From the NCBI RefSeq assembly GCF_002964765.1, contig NZ_PQCF01000007.1, positions 62,001 to 126,000 on the forward strand: a stretch of DNA of 64,000 bases. The letters are read 5' to 3'. The stretch's first letter is position 1, and the number at the start of each line of letters is the position of its first letter. The translations under genes were made by a program, and so were the position numbers. Positions 1 to 7,103 of this stretch are shown piece after piece. Source of the DNA: Pseudoalteromonas sp. T1lg88. Lineage in GTDB: Bacteria > Pseudomonadota > Gammaproteobacteria > Enterobacterales > Alteromonadaceae. Under the pieces are notes generated by a model that did not search any database, was not told the origin of the DNA, and worked only from the letters and a program-made list of their open reading frames with translations.

Positions 1-29
1 TTTTTATTGCGTAAGGCGGATAAATTAAG

Positions 30-58
30 TTGCTTAATTTGCCAGCAATGCGTAGAAT
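30..58 (+). promoter_or_regulatory. Sigma-70 promoter of the rpsF operon
   Basis: TTGCTT at 30-35 and TAGAAT at 53-58 are separated by 17 bp, a good sigma-70 spacing. The expected start of transcription near 65 leaves a leader of about 85 nt before rpsF, long enough to hold the folded leader at 94-126. Inferred from sequence only. Confidence 0.6.
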
Positions 59-93
59 ACGCGCTCATTTCGACCTTTTAACTTTAATTCCTT

Positions 94-126
94 GCCTTAA
101 ACCGAGTGGTCGAAACGGTGGAAGGC
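94..126 (+). promoter_or_regulatory. Probable S6:S18 autoregulatory leader of rpsF
   Basis: GCCTT (94-98) can pair with AAGGC (122-126), and inside it ACCG (101-104) with CGGT (116-119), separated by short unpaired AA and GG. This stem-bulge-stem with CCG next to a helix just ahead of rpsF resembles the known leader by which the S6:S18 protein pair represses its own operon, by mimicking its 16S rRNA site. The fold is seen in the sequence; the regulatory role is inferred from family knowledge. Confidence 0.55.
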
Positions 127-149
127 TATATTAACCGTAAGGAATACCC

Positions 150-494
150 ATGCGTCATTACGAAATCGTATTCATGGTTCATCCAGATCAAAGTGAACAA
201 GTAGCTGGTATGATCGAGCGTTATACTGGTTCTATCACTGAAGCTGGCGGTAAAATTCACCGTCTAGAAGACTGGGGTCGTCGTCAACTGGCTTACCCAA
301 TCGAAAAGCTTCACAAAGCACACTATGTTCTAATGAACGTTGAAGCACCAACTGAAGTAATCAACGAGCTTGAAACTTCTTTCCGCTACAACGATGCAGT
401 GCTTCGTAACCTAGTTATGCGCACTAAAGATGCAGTAACTGAAGCTTCTCCTCTTGCTAAAGAAGAGAAAAAAGAAGCTGCTGCTGAAGCTTAA
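150..494 (+). CDS. rpsF: 30S ribosomal protein S6
   Basis: This is a 114-residue S6 protein starting [17 protein letters not shown], the usual N-terminus of the family, with the conserved RRQLAYPI segment near residue 44 and an acidic/alanine-rich tail. S6 binds the central domain of 16S rRNA as a heterodimer with S18. The start is ATG with AAGGA at 139-143. It is first in the operon rpsF-priB-rpsR-rplI, the standard order in gammaproteobacteria, so S6 and S18 are made from one transcript and can be co-regulated through the leader just upstream. Confidence 0.98.
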   Translation: MRHYEIVFMVHPDQSEQVAGMIERYTGSITEAGGKIHRLEDWGRRQLAYPIEKLHKAHYVLMNVEAPTEVINELETSFRYNDAVLRNLVMRTKDAVTEASPLAKEEKKEAAAEA

Positions 495-512
495 TCGTTC
501 TGCGTGGTTGTA

Positions 513-842
513 ATGGCTGAACTGTCTAGCGAGCAAGCGCTCAACCTAGTCGAACTTGGTGGCGTTATTTGTAAGGCCCCAAAATTCAGTCAAAGCCCGG
601 CCGGTGTGCCACACTGTATTTTCGTGCTTGAGCATCGTTCAATACAGGTTGAAGCGCAACTTAACCGACAAAGTTATGTTCGCATTCAAGTGGTCGCAAG
701 TGGCAATGAGCATCAACCAGCAACACAGTATTTGCAAGTTGAGCAACAGGTACGAGTTAGGGGATTTTTAAATCGCCATCAGGGCCGAAACGGCCTCAGT
801 CAACTGGTACTACACGCTCAGCAAATTGAAAGAATTAATTGA
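513..842 (+). CDS. priB: Primosomal replication protein N (PriB)
   Basis: This is an OB-fold single-strand DNA-binding protein of about 109 residues between rpsF and rpsR, the classical position of priB. It helps PriA and DnaT reload DnaB at stalled forks. The conserved frame begins [17 protein letters not shown] and includes [16 protein letters not shown] and a C-terminal [14 protein letters not shown] chose the ATG at 513; an in-frame GTG at 504, nine bases after the rpsF stop, would add three residues and cannot be excluded. The stop overlaps the ribosome binding region of rpsR, so translation of the two may be coupled. dnaB, its downstream partner, lies at 7.1 kb. Confidence 0.93.
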   Translation: MAELSSEQALNLVELGGVICKAPKFSQSPAGVPHCIFVLEHRSIQVEAQLNRQSYVRIQVVASGNEHQPATQYLQVEQQVRVRGFLNRHQGRNGLSQLVLHAQQIERIN

Positions 843-853
843 GGAAAATACTC

Positions 854-1081
854 ATGGCACGTTACTTCAGACGTCGTAAGTTCTGCCGCTTCAAAGCGGA
901 AGGCGTACAACAAATCGATTATAAAGATCTAGCTACTCTTAAAAACTACGTTACAGAAAGTGGCAAAATCGTACCTAGCCGTATCACAGGTACTAGCGCT
1001 AAGTATCAGCGTCAGCTAGCAACCGCTATCAAGCGTGCTCGCTACCTAGCCCTTCTTCCATACACTGACTTACACAAGTAA
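854..1081 (+). CDS. rpsR: 30S ribosomal protein S18
   Basis: This is a 75-residue S18 with the canonical start [17 protein letters not shown] and the basic C-terminus [13 protein letters not shown]. It is the partner of S6 in the 30S platform. The frame is open upstream to 839, but the ATG at 854, with GAGGAAA at 841-847, gives the family start. The Shine-Dalgarno overlaps the priB stop codon. Very conserved and highly expressed; no oddities. Confidence 0.98.
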   Translation: MARYFRRRKFCRFKAEGVQQIDYKDLATLKNYVTESGKIVPSRITGTSAKYQRQLATAIKRARYLALLPYTDLHK

Positions 1082-1116
1082 GCAGCGGATTAACTGTTTT
1101 TAAAAGGTGTAGAGAC

Positions 1117-1569
1117 ATGCAAGTTATTCTACTAGACAAGATCGCAAACCTAGGTAGCCTAGGTGACCAGGTTTCAGTTAAATCTGGTTTCGCACGTAAC
1201 TTCCTTTTCCCTAAAGGTAAGGCAGTTCCTGCAACTAAAGTTAACATCGAAACTTTCGAAGCACGTCGCGCTGAGCTTGAAGCGAAAATCGCTGAAGAGC
1301 TAGCTGCTTCACAAGCACGCGCTGAGAAGCTTGAAGCACTTGCAGAAGTGACTCTTGTTTCTAAAGCAGGTGACGAAGGTAAACTATTTGGTTCAATCGG
1401 TACTCGTGACATCGCTGACGCGATCTCTGCAACTGGTATCGCTGTAGCTAAATCAGAAGTTCGCCTACCTACCGGTACTATCCGTGAAACAGGTGAATTC
1501 GACGTAGCAATCCAGGTTCACTCAGAAGTTACTGCAACTATCAAAGTGATCGTTATTGCTGAAGCTTAA
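1117..1569 (+). CDS. rplI: 50S ribosomal protein L9
   Basis: This is a 150-residue L9, the normal length, with the N-terminal rRNA-binding domain ([32 protein letters not shown]), the long connecting helix (about 45-75) and the C-terminal domain with the [14 protein letters not shown] motif. It binds 23S rRNA near L1 and helps maintain reading frame. It is last in the rpsF operon and is followed directly by an intrinsic terminator, which fits the usual gene order. Confidence 0.98.
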   Translation: MQVILLDKIANLGSLGDQVSVKSGFARNFLFPKGKAVPATKVNIETFEARRAELEAKIAEELAASQARAEKLEALAEVTLVSKAGDEGKLFGSIGTRDIADAISATGIAVAKSEVRLPTGTIRETGEFDVAIQVHSEVTATIKVIVIAEA

Positions 1570-1588
1570 TCGTCGATTAGCTTTATGT

Positions 1589-1617
1589 GAAAAACCGCGC
1601 TAAGGCGCGGTTTTTTT
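1589..1617 (+). terminator. Rho-independent terminator of the rpsF operon
   Basis: The stem AACCGCGC / GCGCGGTT encloses a short TAAG loop and is followed by seven T residues. It lies 20 bases after the rplI stop and closes the ribosomal operon. Confidence 0.9.
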
Positions 1618-1626
1618 ATGCCTGTT

Positions 1627-1750
1627 TGTAGCGCAGGCTTTGCCGCCAAGGACGGCGGTACTAGGGTAACGCAGGAGCAGTTACCTAGCATCCTGACAAT
1701 GTCGTTGGGCCGCCGACAATGCGGTTGTAGGTTGGTGCTTTGCGCCGACA
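1627..1750. repeat. Degenerate member of the GTAGGTCGG palindromic repeat family
   Basis: TGTAGCGCAGG, TTTGCCGCC...GGCGG and a terminal GTAGGTTGGTGC...GCGCCGACA are diverged versions of the palindromic units found at seven other intergenic loci in this window (see 39.9, 44.7, 47.5, 56.6, 57.2, 58.4 and 61.1 kb). The segment with GCCGCC followed by a CGCAGGAGCA motif also occurs at 57.3 and 61.2 kb. No gene is supported between 1570 and 2213: besides this repeat and the element at 1891-1980, I see nothing in 1751-1890 or 1981-2213. Confidence 0.6.
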
Positions 1751-1890
1751 AAGATGTTTGTGGGTAGATCTTGTCGCGTTGGGTGAGCGCGTTAAGAAAA
1801 TAGTCCGGTGGACTATTTTTAGCAAGCGAACGCCTTGAGCCAGAGAGAGGCCGGGGACGGCAACTTGAGATACAAATCACCTTAGGTGCA

Positions 1891-1980
1891 AGTGATTCAT
1901 CCATGAAGCTGGGCTCCTGTCGGCATCCATGCCTCCACCTCCGTGAGCTGCGAAGCAAGGCTTCGGTCACCCGTCGCCCT
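1891..1980 (+). repeat. Structured repeat element, copy A
   Basis: A stretch of about 40 bases from TGAAGCTGGG (1904) through CCTCCACCTCC (to 1942) is nearly identical to the reverse complement of 4655-4700. It is followed in both copies by CTGCGA, a perfect hairpin, TCGGTCA and CGTCGCCC. Here the hairpin is CGAAGC-AAG-GCTTCG (1951-1965). Copy B has a different stem sequence at the same place that still pairs perfectly, so the structure is conserved and the bases are not. Function unknown. Confidence 0.7.
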
Positions 1981-2213
1981 CGCTCTCAATGACACACTCC
2001 ACAACAAAACCTGATTTCTACAGCGCGAATTCAAACGGGAGATCGATACCTGTTAGTTTTGAGATTTCCTATAGGCCTCTAAGTGCCAAACTCGGAAGTA
2101 GAGCAATCATCAACTCCGCCCAATTGAGCAGAGTGTTCCTGAGCGATCAATCCCGCTATGCAGACTCGCGAAGCCATACAAGGGCATTATTTAGATTGAT
2201 TGTTTCGCTCAGA

Positions 2214-2744
2214 TTAGAACCTAAACAGTACACCGGCAGAAAACAGATCAACGTCTTCGTCAATATCATACCACTCCCACTCAGCGACAATACTGAATTG
2301 GTCATTGAACATGTATTCAGCGCCGAGGCCATACAAAAGATCGCTGCCATCGTCATCAATTCCGGAAGCAGCTCCGCCTCCTTCGAGATCCCAAGTGATC
2401 ATGCCAAACTTGCCGAACAGGCCAAAATGCTCATTGAGTGGTAGCTTGCCCTTCGCAGCGAGTGACCACCCGTCTACTGCGGCGCTGACTTTCGAACCGT
2501 CTATGGAACCATCGATCTCACCAAAATCCACCCAAGCGGCCTCAAACGCGAGGTTCGAATAGAACTCCCAACCACCGAAGATCTTCCTGCCGGTGTCCTC
2601 ATCGTCGCAACTGGTGATACCGCTGCACGCATCGATGGTAGCTTGCCCGATGCTCGCCCCCGCGTAGAAGTTATTCTGTGCGACGGCATTACCCGTTATG
2701 CCCAACATCAACAAAATTGCGCCATTAAGTTTCGATTTTTTCAT
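2214..2744 (-). CDS. Small outer-membrane beta-barrel protein (OmpA/OmpW-like barrel)
   Basis: The 176-residue protein has a signal peptide (MKKSKLNGAILLMLGITGNAVAQ, cleaved near residue 23). It then shows alternating hydrophobic and polar strands rich in aromatic residues and glycine (NNFYAGASIGQA, FEAAWVDFGEI, YGLGAEYMFNDQFSIVAEWEWY) and ends in phenylalanine (LFRF), the usual C-terminal signature for outer-membrane insertion. This is an eight-stranded porin-like barrel domain without a peptidoglycan-binding domain. The start has GGAGAAAG just upstream. It is the first of four reverse-strand genes in an accessory stretch. It could be a surface or stress protein; the specific role is unknown. 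Confidence 0.75.
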   Translation of the reverse strand: MKKSKLNGAILLMLGITGNAVAQNNFYAGASIGQATIDACSGITSCDDEDTGRKIFGGWEFYSNLAFEAAWVDFGEIDGSIDGSKVSAAVDGWSLAAKGKLPLNEHFGLFGKFGMITWDLEGGGAASGIDDDGSDLLYGLGAEYMFNDQFSIVAEWEWYDIDEDVDLFSAGVLFRF

Positions 2745-3176
2745 TACTTTCTCCGAGTCGAGTATAGATAGCGTAAATGTTACTCCAAAGTATATTTGTA
2801 CTTACTAGGACAGTTATAACACGCCCATTCCTTTGTAAAATTGGTTTCCTGTATATGCGTGTCTCACTGATGTTTCCATACTTTTGTGATTAATTTCATG
2901 TGGGTAGTGTTAATAATGTAGTCGAAGCGTCACGATCTGGAAAGTTTTGGAGCGAGCAGGCAAGGTTGCTCTCTTAAGAATTTGCATCAAGAGCGACCAT
3001 CCTAGCCACAAAGGTAATGTATTAAAAGACAATGGGAAAAAGTGATGGGGCCAGAGTTATTGATGTTGGAAAGCCGTTATGGACGGTAATTACCGTTTAA
3101 ATAGATAATATGAGATGCTTCGAGCGTCTTCTCCTCGCTCAGTGCAGACACTAAGCTGATGTGAAGACTAGTCTAT
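2745..3176. other. Intergenic stretch without a recognisable gene
   Basis: About 430 bases, AT-rich, separate the barrel gene from the cupin gene. The only structure I see is a 9-bp imperfect stem (GGTTGCTCT at 2964-2972 with AGAGCGACC at 2990-2998, one G-U pair) with a 17-nt loop. The barrel gene promoter should lie near its left end (2760-2830 on the reverse strand). No coding potential is supported. Confidence 0.5.
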
Positions 3177-3518
3177 TCAAACTAACACTCTATCTCCATG
3201 GCTTGGGGGTGTTGAGGTGACGATGAAACAGAGGTGTTCTTCGTGTTTATTTTTGAGTTGGTGCGGTGTTTGGGAGGGGATGTGGATGCCTTGTTGAGGG
3301 TGTAATTCATACTCTTTACCGTCTACTTCGATGGTGGCGATGCCGCTGAGGACAAAGAAGAACTGTTCGGCATGTTCATGATAGTGAGAAACTTCTTCGC
3401 AACCTGGTGGCACGCATTCTTGAATAACACTGAGGTTGGTAGATTTTACTAAATGCCAACCATCGCAGTTATCGCCCCAGGTGTAGTGCTCTGTATTTTC
3501 GGTATTAACGGGTTTCAT
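3177..3518 (-). CDS. Single-domain cupin protein
   Basis: This 113-residue protein is a small cupin_2-type barrel. The first cupin motif is visible as SHYHEHAEQFFFVLSGIATIE (residues about 43-63), giving His, His and Glu metal ligands, and the second as PSQTPHQLKN with the last His. The GxxxxHxH(X)xxE pattern is typical of metal-binding cupins of unknown substrate. There is no signal peptide, so it is cytoplasmic. The start ATG follows AGGAATAG. It sits among other small accessory genes that give no clue to a pathway. It could be an enzyme or a sugar/amino-acid sensor. Confidence 0.82.
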   Translation of the reverse strand: MKPVNTENTEHYTWGDNCDGWHLVKSTNLSVIQECVPPGCEEVSHYHEHAEQFFFVLSGIATIEVDGKEYELHPQQGIHIPSQTPHQLKNKHEEHLCFIVTSTPPSHGDRVLV

Positions 3519-3537
3519 CTATTCCTGAGTTAAGTGT

Positions 3538-3897
3538 TTATGGCCAGCAGTCGCAAGGGAGGTCGGGTAGGTCGCAATTTTTTCCTCTACCCGCGCAGCT
3601 GGCGACATCGCAGGCCGCGGATGGGTCGCAGCAGTCATAGCCATTGTCTTTCTTTTTGCGTTTATTCTTATCTTTTTGGGTGTTTAGTTGCAGCGTGGCA
3701 TAGGCACTTTTACAGGCATACATGCGTGCTCTGATTTTTTGGTATCCGTGCCAGACTCCATCTTTTTGGACGATGTCTAATACTGCGGTAGAACAGGACG
3801 TTCCTTTGTGCAGGCAGGCATGCGCACAGCGAAACCCTTTGTAGGGAGAAATAAAGCGCTGATAGAAGCGTATAAAAATTACCGCGAGGAAGTTCAT
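3538..3897 (-). CDS. YidD-like protein with Cys-rich C-terminal extension
   Basis: The N-terminal 65 residues match the YidD family: an amphipathic FIRFYQRFISPYKGFRC segment, then conserved cysteines and a VWHGYQKIRARMYAC helix. Classical YidD (about 85 residues, encoded between rnpA and yidC) assists inner-membrane protein insertion. Here a lysine/arginine-rich linker (75-83) leads to a tail with eight Cys within about 30 residues (C89, C90, C96, C101, C108, C115, C117 among them). The gene is far from the rpmH-rnpA-yidC locus, so it is a second, specialised YidD-type protein. The start has AGGA eight bases upstream. Role unknown; the Cys tail suggests metal or disulfide chemistry. Confidence 0.7.
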   Translation of the reverse strand: MNFLAVIFIRFYQRFISPYKGFRCAHACLHKGTSCSTAVLDIVQKDGVWHGYQKIRARMYACKSAYATLQLNTQKDKNKRKKKDNGYDCCDPSAACDVASCAGRGKNCDLPDLPCDCWP

Positions 3898-3921
3898 CGT
3901 TATTTCCTAATACTTGACTCG

Positions 3922-4212
3922 CTACCACGGGTAAAGTTCGTGAAGCAGGATATACCCGAAGTAGCTAAGAAAACCCCAAACAATGACAAACAAAACCTCA
4001 CACCATATCTTAATATTTGCATCCAACTTGATACGCCGAAACTGTCTAGTGCCAATATAGCCGTATAGAAATGATGCGTTTGTTACGCTGTTCATCAAGC
4101 CAGATGGAGAGTCCCAACACTTTACTTCGTTTGGGTATTTGCATTTAAGTTTGCTGATAACCACAAGATTAACCAACAACATCAAAAATAGTAGCGAAAA
4201 GAAAATTTCCAA
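3922..4212 (-). CDS. Small two-helix membrane protein of unknown function
   Basis: The 96-residue protein has an N-terminal transmembrane helix (EIFFSLLFLMLLVNLVVI), a soluble middle (about 22-65, containing YGYIGTRQFRRIK) and a second helix (WCEVLFVIVWGFLSYFGYILL). The start codon is TTG with AAGGA nine bases upstream. The topology and length recall UspB, but I see no clear sequence match. It is the most upstream of the reverse-strand genes in the accessory stretch and is separated by 24 bases from the YidD-like gene, so the two are probably co-transcribed. Confidence 0.5.
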   Translation of the reverse strand: MEIFFSLLFLMLLVNLVVISKLKCKYPNEVKCWDSPSGLMNSVTNASFLYGYIGTRQFRRIKLDANIKIWCEVLFVIVWGFLSYFGYILLHELYPW

Positions 4213-4464
4213 ATGCTCAATCCTTGCTTAAAGCCGTTCGTGATTATGACTTTTAGACCACATCCCATGTTGGCTAGATTAACTTGTTAGCACAGAAAGT
4301 CCAATTTATGTACTTCCTCATAGTGAGATCTTTATCAATATAAACAACGCGATAATTGAACTCGGTGTATCAGCTAAATCCCCTTACATTGCATCCGAAA
4401 CGCGATACGAGAAGAGTAATCGCCCTTTGGACTAAGGGCGAAAACATGCCCAGGAAATGGCTGA

Positions 4465-4505
4465 AAGCGGAAACAAGGGAGTGAATAATTTCACTCCCGC
4501 CGCTT
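4465..4505. repeat. Strong hairpin
   Basis: GGGAGTGAA (4477-4485) pairs perfectly with TTCACTCCC (4490-4498) around a TAAT loop, and AAGCGG (4465-4470) can pair with CCGCTT (4500-4505) outside it. No T tract follows on either strand, so it is not a plain terminator. It lies just left of structured repeat copy B and may be part of the same element, although copy A has no equivalent. Apart from this and copy B, I see nothing between 4213 and 4870. Confidence 0.6.
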
Positions 4506-4624
4506 GAAGGCGACGAGTTCTACGAGGAGGGGGACTGCCCTATGCATGTTGGTTACGTTCACTTCTCGTAGCGCGTTGAGGAGATAATGCAATGTCGGGG
4601 CGCCTCGGGGTTCTTAGGGGCGAC

Positions 4625-4705
4625 GAATGACCGACGATTGATAATCGTCGCAGCATGAGGAGGTGGAGGTAGGGATGCCGACAGGAACCCAGCTTCAGGG
4701 ACGAA
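4625..4705 (-). repeat. Structured repeat element, copy B (inverted relative to copy A)
   Basis: Read on the reverse strand, this carries the same conserved arm as copy A (TGAAGCTGGG, TCCTGTCGGCATCC, CCTCCACCTCC), then CTGCGA and TCGGTCA flanking a hairpin. Here the hairpin is CGACGATT (4632-4639), loop GAT, AATCGTCG (4643-4650): a longer stem with unrelated bases compared with copy A. The two copies face each other and bound the accessory genes at 2.2-4.2 kb. Confidence 0.7.
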
Positions 4706-4873
4706 TTATTAGCACCGCACTGAACCAATCACTTCCTCTAAGCCGTCGCCACCGCGACAAGAACTCAATTCAAAGTACCATCGTCACTACGATCACCCAA
4801 CTTTTCAGCCCCACGCCAAAGGCACCTTTGTGACCCTTTGAAAAATAAATTAAAAAATTTTTTAAAACCATTT

Positions 4874-4902
4874 AAACCCTTTGTACTTTTGGGTGCGTCT
4901 AA
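4874..4902 (+). promoter_or_regulatory. Candidate ECF-sigma (autoregulatory) promoter
   Basis: AAACCCT (4874-4880) and CGTCTAA (4896-4902), 15 bp apart, resemble ECF-type -35 (AAC motif) and -10 (GTCTAA) elements. They lie 40 bases before the sigma gene start. The second ECF locus at 36.0 kb has a comparable AAAC...CTAA pair at almost the same spacing. This fits self-activation by the encoded sigma factor; it is inference. Confidence 0.45.
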
Positions 4903-4942
4903 TAGAGTAACAAAGCAAATAAACAACAACAGGATGACGCGG

Positions 4943-5506
4943 ATGTTGGTTAATGCCGAACAGGCATTCTCACAAACACAAACGGCGCAGCAGGAACTAC
5001 AAAGCATAGAGAAAGCCCAGCAGGGTGACCAAGATGCCTTTTATATCCTGTACCAAACGCATGTAAAACGAGTGTATGCGCTCTGTCTGCGCTTGGTGGC
5101 CGACCCGGCGCAGGCGGAAGATGTGACTCAGGAAGTGTTTGTGCAATTGTGGCAAAAAATACATAGCTTCGATGGTCAGTCGCAATTCAGCACCTGGTTG
5201 CATCGCGTGGCCAGCAATATCGCTATCAGTTATCTGCGCAAGCAAAAGAACTGGATTCAGCGGGTGGTGAGCAGTGAAGATGCCGGCATGGAGCACGAGC
5301 AAGCCGCGCAATGTCAGGAGCTTAATGGTCTCGACAAACTAATAGTGCGTTTGCCCGAGCGCGCCCGGCAGGTATTTGTCCTGCACGCCGTGGAAGGCTA
5401 TCGCCACGAAGAAATAGCACAGATGATGAATATGGCGGTGGGATCGTCAAAATCCCAGTATCACCGCGCCAGAGGGTTGTTAAAGGAGTGGTATGAAAAT
5501 GAGTAA
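4943..5506 (+). CDS. ECF-type RNA polymerase sigma factor
   Basis: The protein is about 187 residues from the ATG at 4943, chosen because AGGA lies eight bases upstream. In-frame ATGs at 4934 and 4838 exist, but the added residues look like translated leader. Region 2 is clear (DAFYILYQTHVKRVYALCLRLV, AEDVTQEVFVQLWQKI, FSTWLHRVASNIAISYLRKQ), and region 4 has LPERARQVFVLHAVEGYRHEEIAQMM followed by VGSSKSQYHRARGLLKEW. It directs core RNA polymerase to stress or envelope promoters. The next gene, overlapping by 14 bases, encodes a membrane-anchored partner that is its likely anti-sigma factor. Confidence 0.93.
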   Translation: MLVNAEQAFSQTQTAQQELQSIEKAQQGDQDAFYILYQTHVKRVYALCLRLVADPAQAEDVTQEVFVQLWQKIHSFDGQSQFSTWLHRVASNIAISYLRKQKNWIQRVVSSEDAGMEHEQAAQCQELNGLDKLIVRLPERARQVFVLHAVEGYRHEEIAQMMNMAVGSSKSQYHRARGLLKEWYENE

Positions 5507-6002
5507 ACCAGACTTCGACCAGTTTTTAGATGAGCAACTGCAATCGCAACAAAAAGAAGTGAGCCCGAGCCGCGACCTTTGGCCCGGTATTGAGCATGCG
5601 ATTAACTTGCAGCAAAGCGCTAACCAAAACAAGGCAAAGCGCAATTGGCTGATGCCGGCATTCGGCAGTGCCGCCGCAGCGATTCTGGTGGCCGTGGTGG
5701 GCTTGAACATGCCAATGCAGCAAGACGCTCAACAACCCCAGTTTGCGCTTATAAGCGATGTATTTGAGCAACAAAAGCAGAGCCTGCTGGTGCAGTATCA
5801 GTCGCAACCGGCGTTAACCGATAACTGGCAACAGCAACTCGAAGAGTTGGAGCAGGCGGAAAAGGCAATCAAAACCGCGCTGGAAGACGACCCAAATAAT
5901 CGCGCCCTACTTGGCATGTTAGCGCAAGTATACCAACAACAACTTGATTTAATTAATAAAGTGCACCAGCCCAAGCAGGGCACTGTATTACAGCATATTT
6001 AG
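5493..6002 (+). CDS. Probable membrane anti-sigma factor
   Basis: The 169-residue protein has a short cytoplasmic N-terminus (KPDFDQFLDEQLQ, SPSRDLWPGIEHAI), one transmembrane helix (about 52-72, FGSAAAAILVAVVGLNM) and a helical periplasmic part. The WPGIE motif before the membrane helix is typical of anti-sigma proteins paired with ECF factors. The ATG at 5493 has AAAGGAG upstream and overlaps the end of the sigma gene, so translation is coupled. It probably holds the sigma factor inactive at the inner membrane until a signal reaches the periplasmic part. No zinc-finger HxxxCxxC motif is seen. Confidence 0.8.
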   Translation: MKMSKPDFDQFLDEQLQSQQKEVSPSRDLWPGIEHAINLQQSANQNKAKRNWLMPAFGSAAAAILVAVVGLNMPMQQDAQQPQFALISDVFEQQKQSLLVQYQSQPALTDNWQQQLEELEQAEKAIKTALEDDPNNRALLGMLAQVYQQQLDLINKVHQPKQGTVLQHI

Positions 6003-6011
6003 GAGAAGAAG

Positions 6012-6968
6012 ATGAAAGCACTAGCGTATACCCTGGCATTGGTTCCATGTTTGGCCTTGGCGGGCGAGAAAATCGACGAGCAGATCAACGTACCTGCGGA
6101 TGGTCGTATCTTTATCGACAATCAGCGCGGCGACATCATTATCAAGGGCTGGGATAAGGCCAGCCTGCAAATCAAGGGCGAGCTGGACGACAGAGCCGAA
6201 GGCTACACCCTGGAAACACGCGGTCAACGCACCGACTTTATTGTCAAAATGCCTAAGAGCTCCAATTGGGGTTGGGGCAATAAGGATGATGAGGGTGAAG
6301 GTTCCAAGCTCACCATTTATATGCCGATGCAAAGCGCCCTAAGCCTGGAAGGCGTGAATGTCGATGTAGATGTAAGCGATCTCAGTGGCGACAGCCGTAT
6401 TGAAACCGTTAACGGCGATATCGATGCTAAAAAATTACAAGGCAAACTGACCTTTGAAACCGTTAACGGCGATATTGATGGCACCGACCTGCAAGGTGAT
6501 ATTCGCTACCAAACCGTCAATGGCGATATTAACGATGTTAATTCTGCCGGCCAGCTGCGCATGACCCTGGTAAACGGCGATGTCACCAGCAAAACCAGTT
6601 CAGAAGATATTCGTTTTGAGAACGTCAATGGTGATCTGACCTTGCACGCACAAACCCTGGGCAGCTTGAAGCTGAACACGGTTAACGGCGAGCTGGAAGT
6701 GTATGTGCAAGAGCTTAAAGCGAATGCGCAGATTCGTGCCGAAAGCGTCAGCGGCGACTTTGACTTGTACCTGCCAACGAGTGTATCGGCACGCTTTGAC
6801 TTAGACGCTCATGCCGGTGGCGATATCCGCAATGAGCTGAGCAAAGACAAGGCGGTCAAAGCCAAGTACGGCCCGGGCGAGAGCCTAAGTTTCACCCTGG
6901 GTCAGGGCGAGGCCGAGGTGGAAGTGACCACCATCAGTGGTAACACCAACTTACGTAAAAACGACTAA
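6012..6968 (+). CDS. Secreted DUF4097-type beta-repeat protein
   Basis: A signal peptide (MKALAYTLALVPCLALAGEK) is followed by a beta-rich domain with at least six repeats of a (T/N)VNGD(I/L/V) unit, about 20 residues apart, between residues 130 and 250 (ETVNGDID, QTVNGDIN, LVNGDVTS, NVNGDLTL, TVNGELEV, SVSGDFDL). This pattern belongs to the DUF4097 / adhesin-like family, predicted to form a beta-helix. The gene is third in an operon with the ECF sigma and anti-sigma genes (10-base gap) and is therefore probably an envelope target or sensor of that system. The DNA of repeats 1 and 2 is nearly identical, suggesting recent internal duplication. Confidence 0.8.
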   Translation: MKALAYTLALVPCLALAGEKIDEQINVPADGRIFIDNQRGDIIIKGWDKASLQIKGELDDRAEGYTLETRGQRTDFIVKMPKSSNWGWGNKDDEGEGSKLTIYMPMQSALSLEGVNVDVDVSDLSGDSRIETVNGDIDAKKLQGKLTFETVNGDIDGTDLQGDIRYQTVNGDINDVNSAGQLRMTLVNGDVTSKTSSEDIRFENVNGDLTLHAQTLGSLKLNTVNGELEVYVQELKANAQIRAESVSGDFDLYLPTSVSARFDLDAHAGGDIRNELSKDKAVKAKYGPGESLSFTLGQGEAEVEVTTISGNTNLRKND

Positions 6969-7001
6969 TTAACGCGACTAGCAAAAAACAACTCCCAACT
7001 T

Positions 7002-7028
7002 AGCGGGCACTTAGCCCGCTTCTTTTTT
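7002..7028 (+). terminator. Rho-independent terminator after the DUF4097 gene
   Basis: AGCGGGC (7002-7008) and GCCCGCT (7014-7020) form a perfect stem followed by TCTTTTTT. It closes the sigma/anti-sigma/DUF4097 operon before dnaB. Confidence 0.88.
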
Positions 7029-7103
7029 AAAAATACGACGCAATTGTTGCACTGCCATACTAAGCCGATAGAATAAGGCAATTCGCTCCCCTTTTGAGTA
7101 ACT

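Noticed and set aside
1566..2444. Open frames on both strands between rplI and the barrel gene (134 and 151 residues)
   Set aside because: They run through degenerate repeats and the structured repeat, have no ribosome binding site or family resemblance, and one overlaps the better-supported barrel gene on the other strand.
2964..2998. Imperfect stem-loop between the barrel and cupin genes
   Set aside because: A 9-bp stem with a G-U pair and a 17-nt loop is within what chance gives in 430 bases; no T tract or repeat copy supports it.
4540..4728. A 62-residue reverse-strand open frame
   Set aside because: It is a translation of structured repeat copy B; low-complexity Arg/Ser/Pro composition and no ribosome binding site.
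1620..4740. Integron cassette array, because of small same-strand genes between repeats
   Set aside because: No integrase gene, no attC-type R''/R' core sites at the repeats, and spacing between genes is irregular with only two repeat copies.
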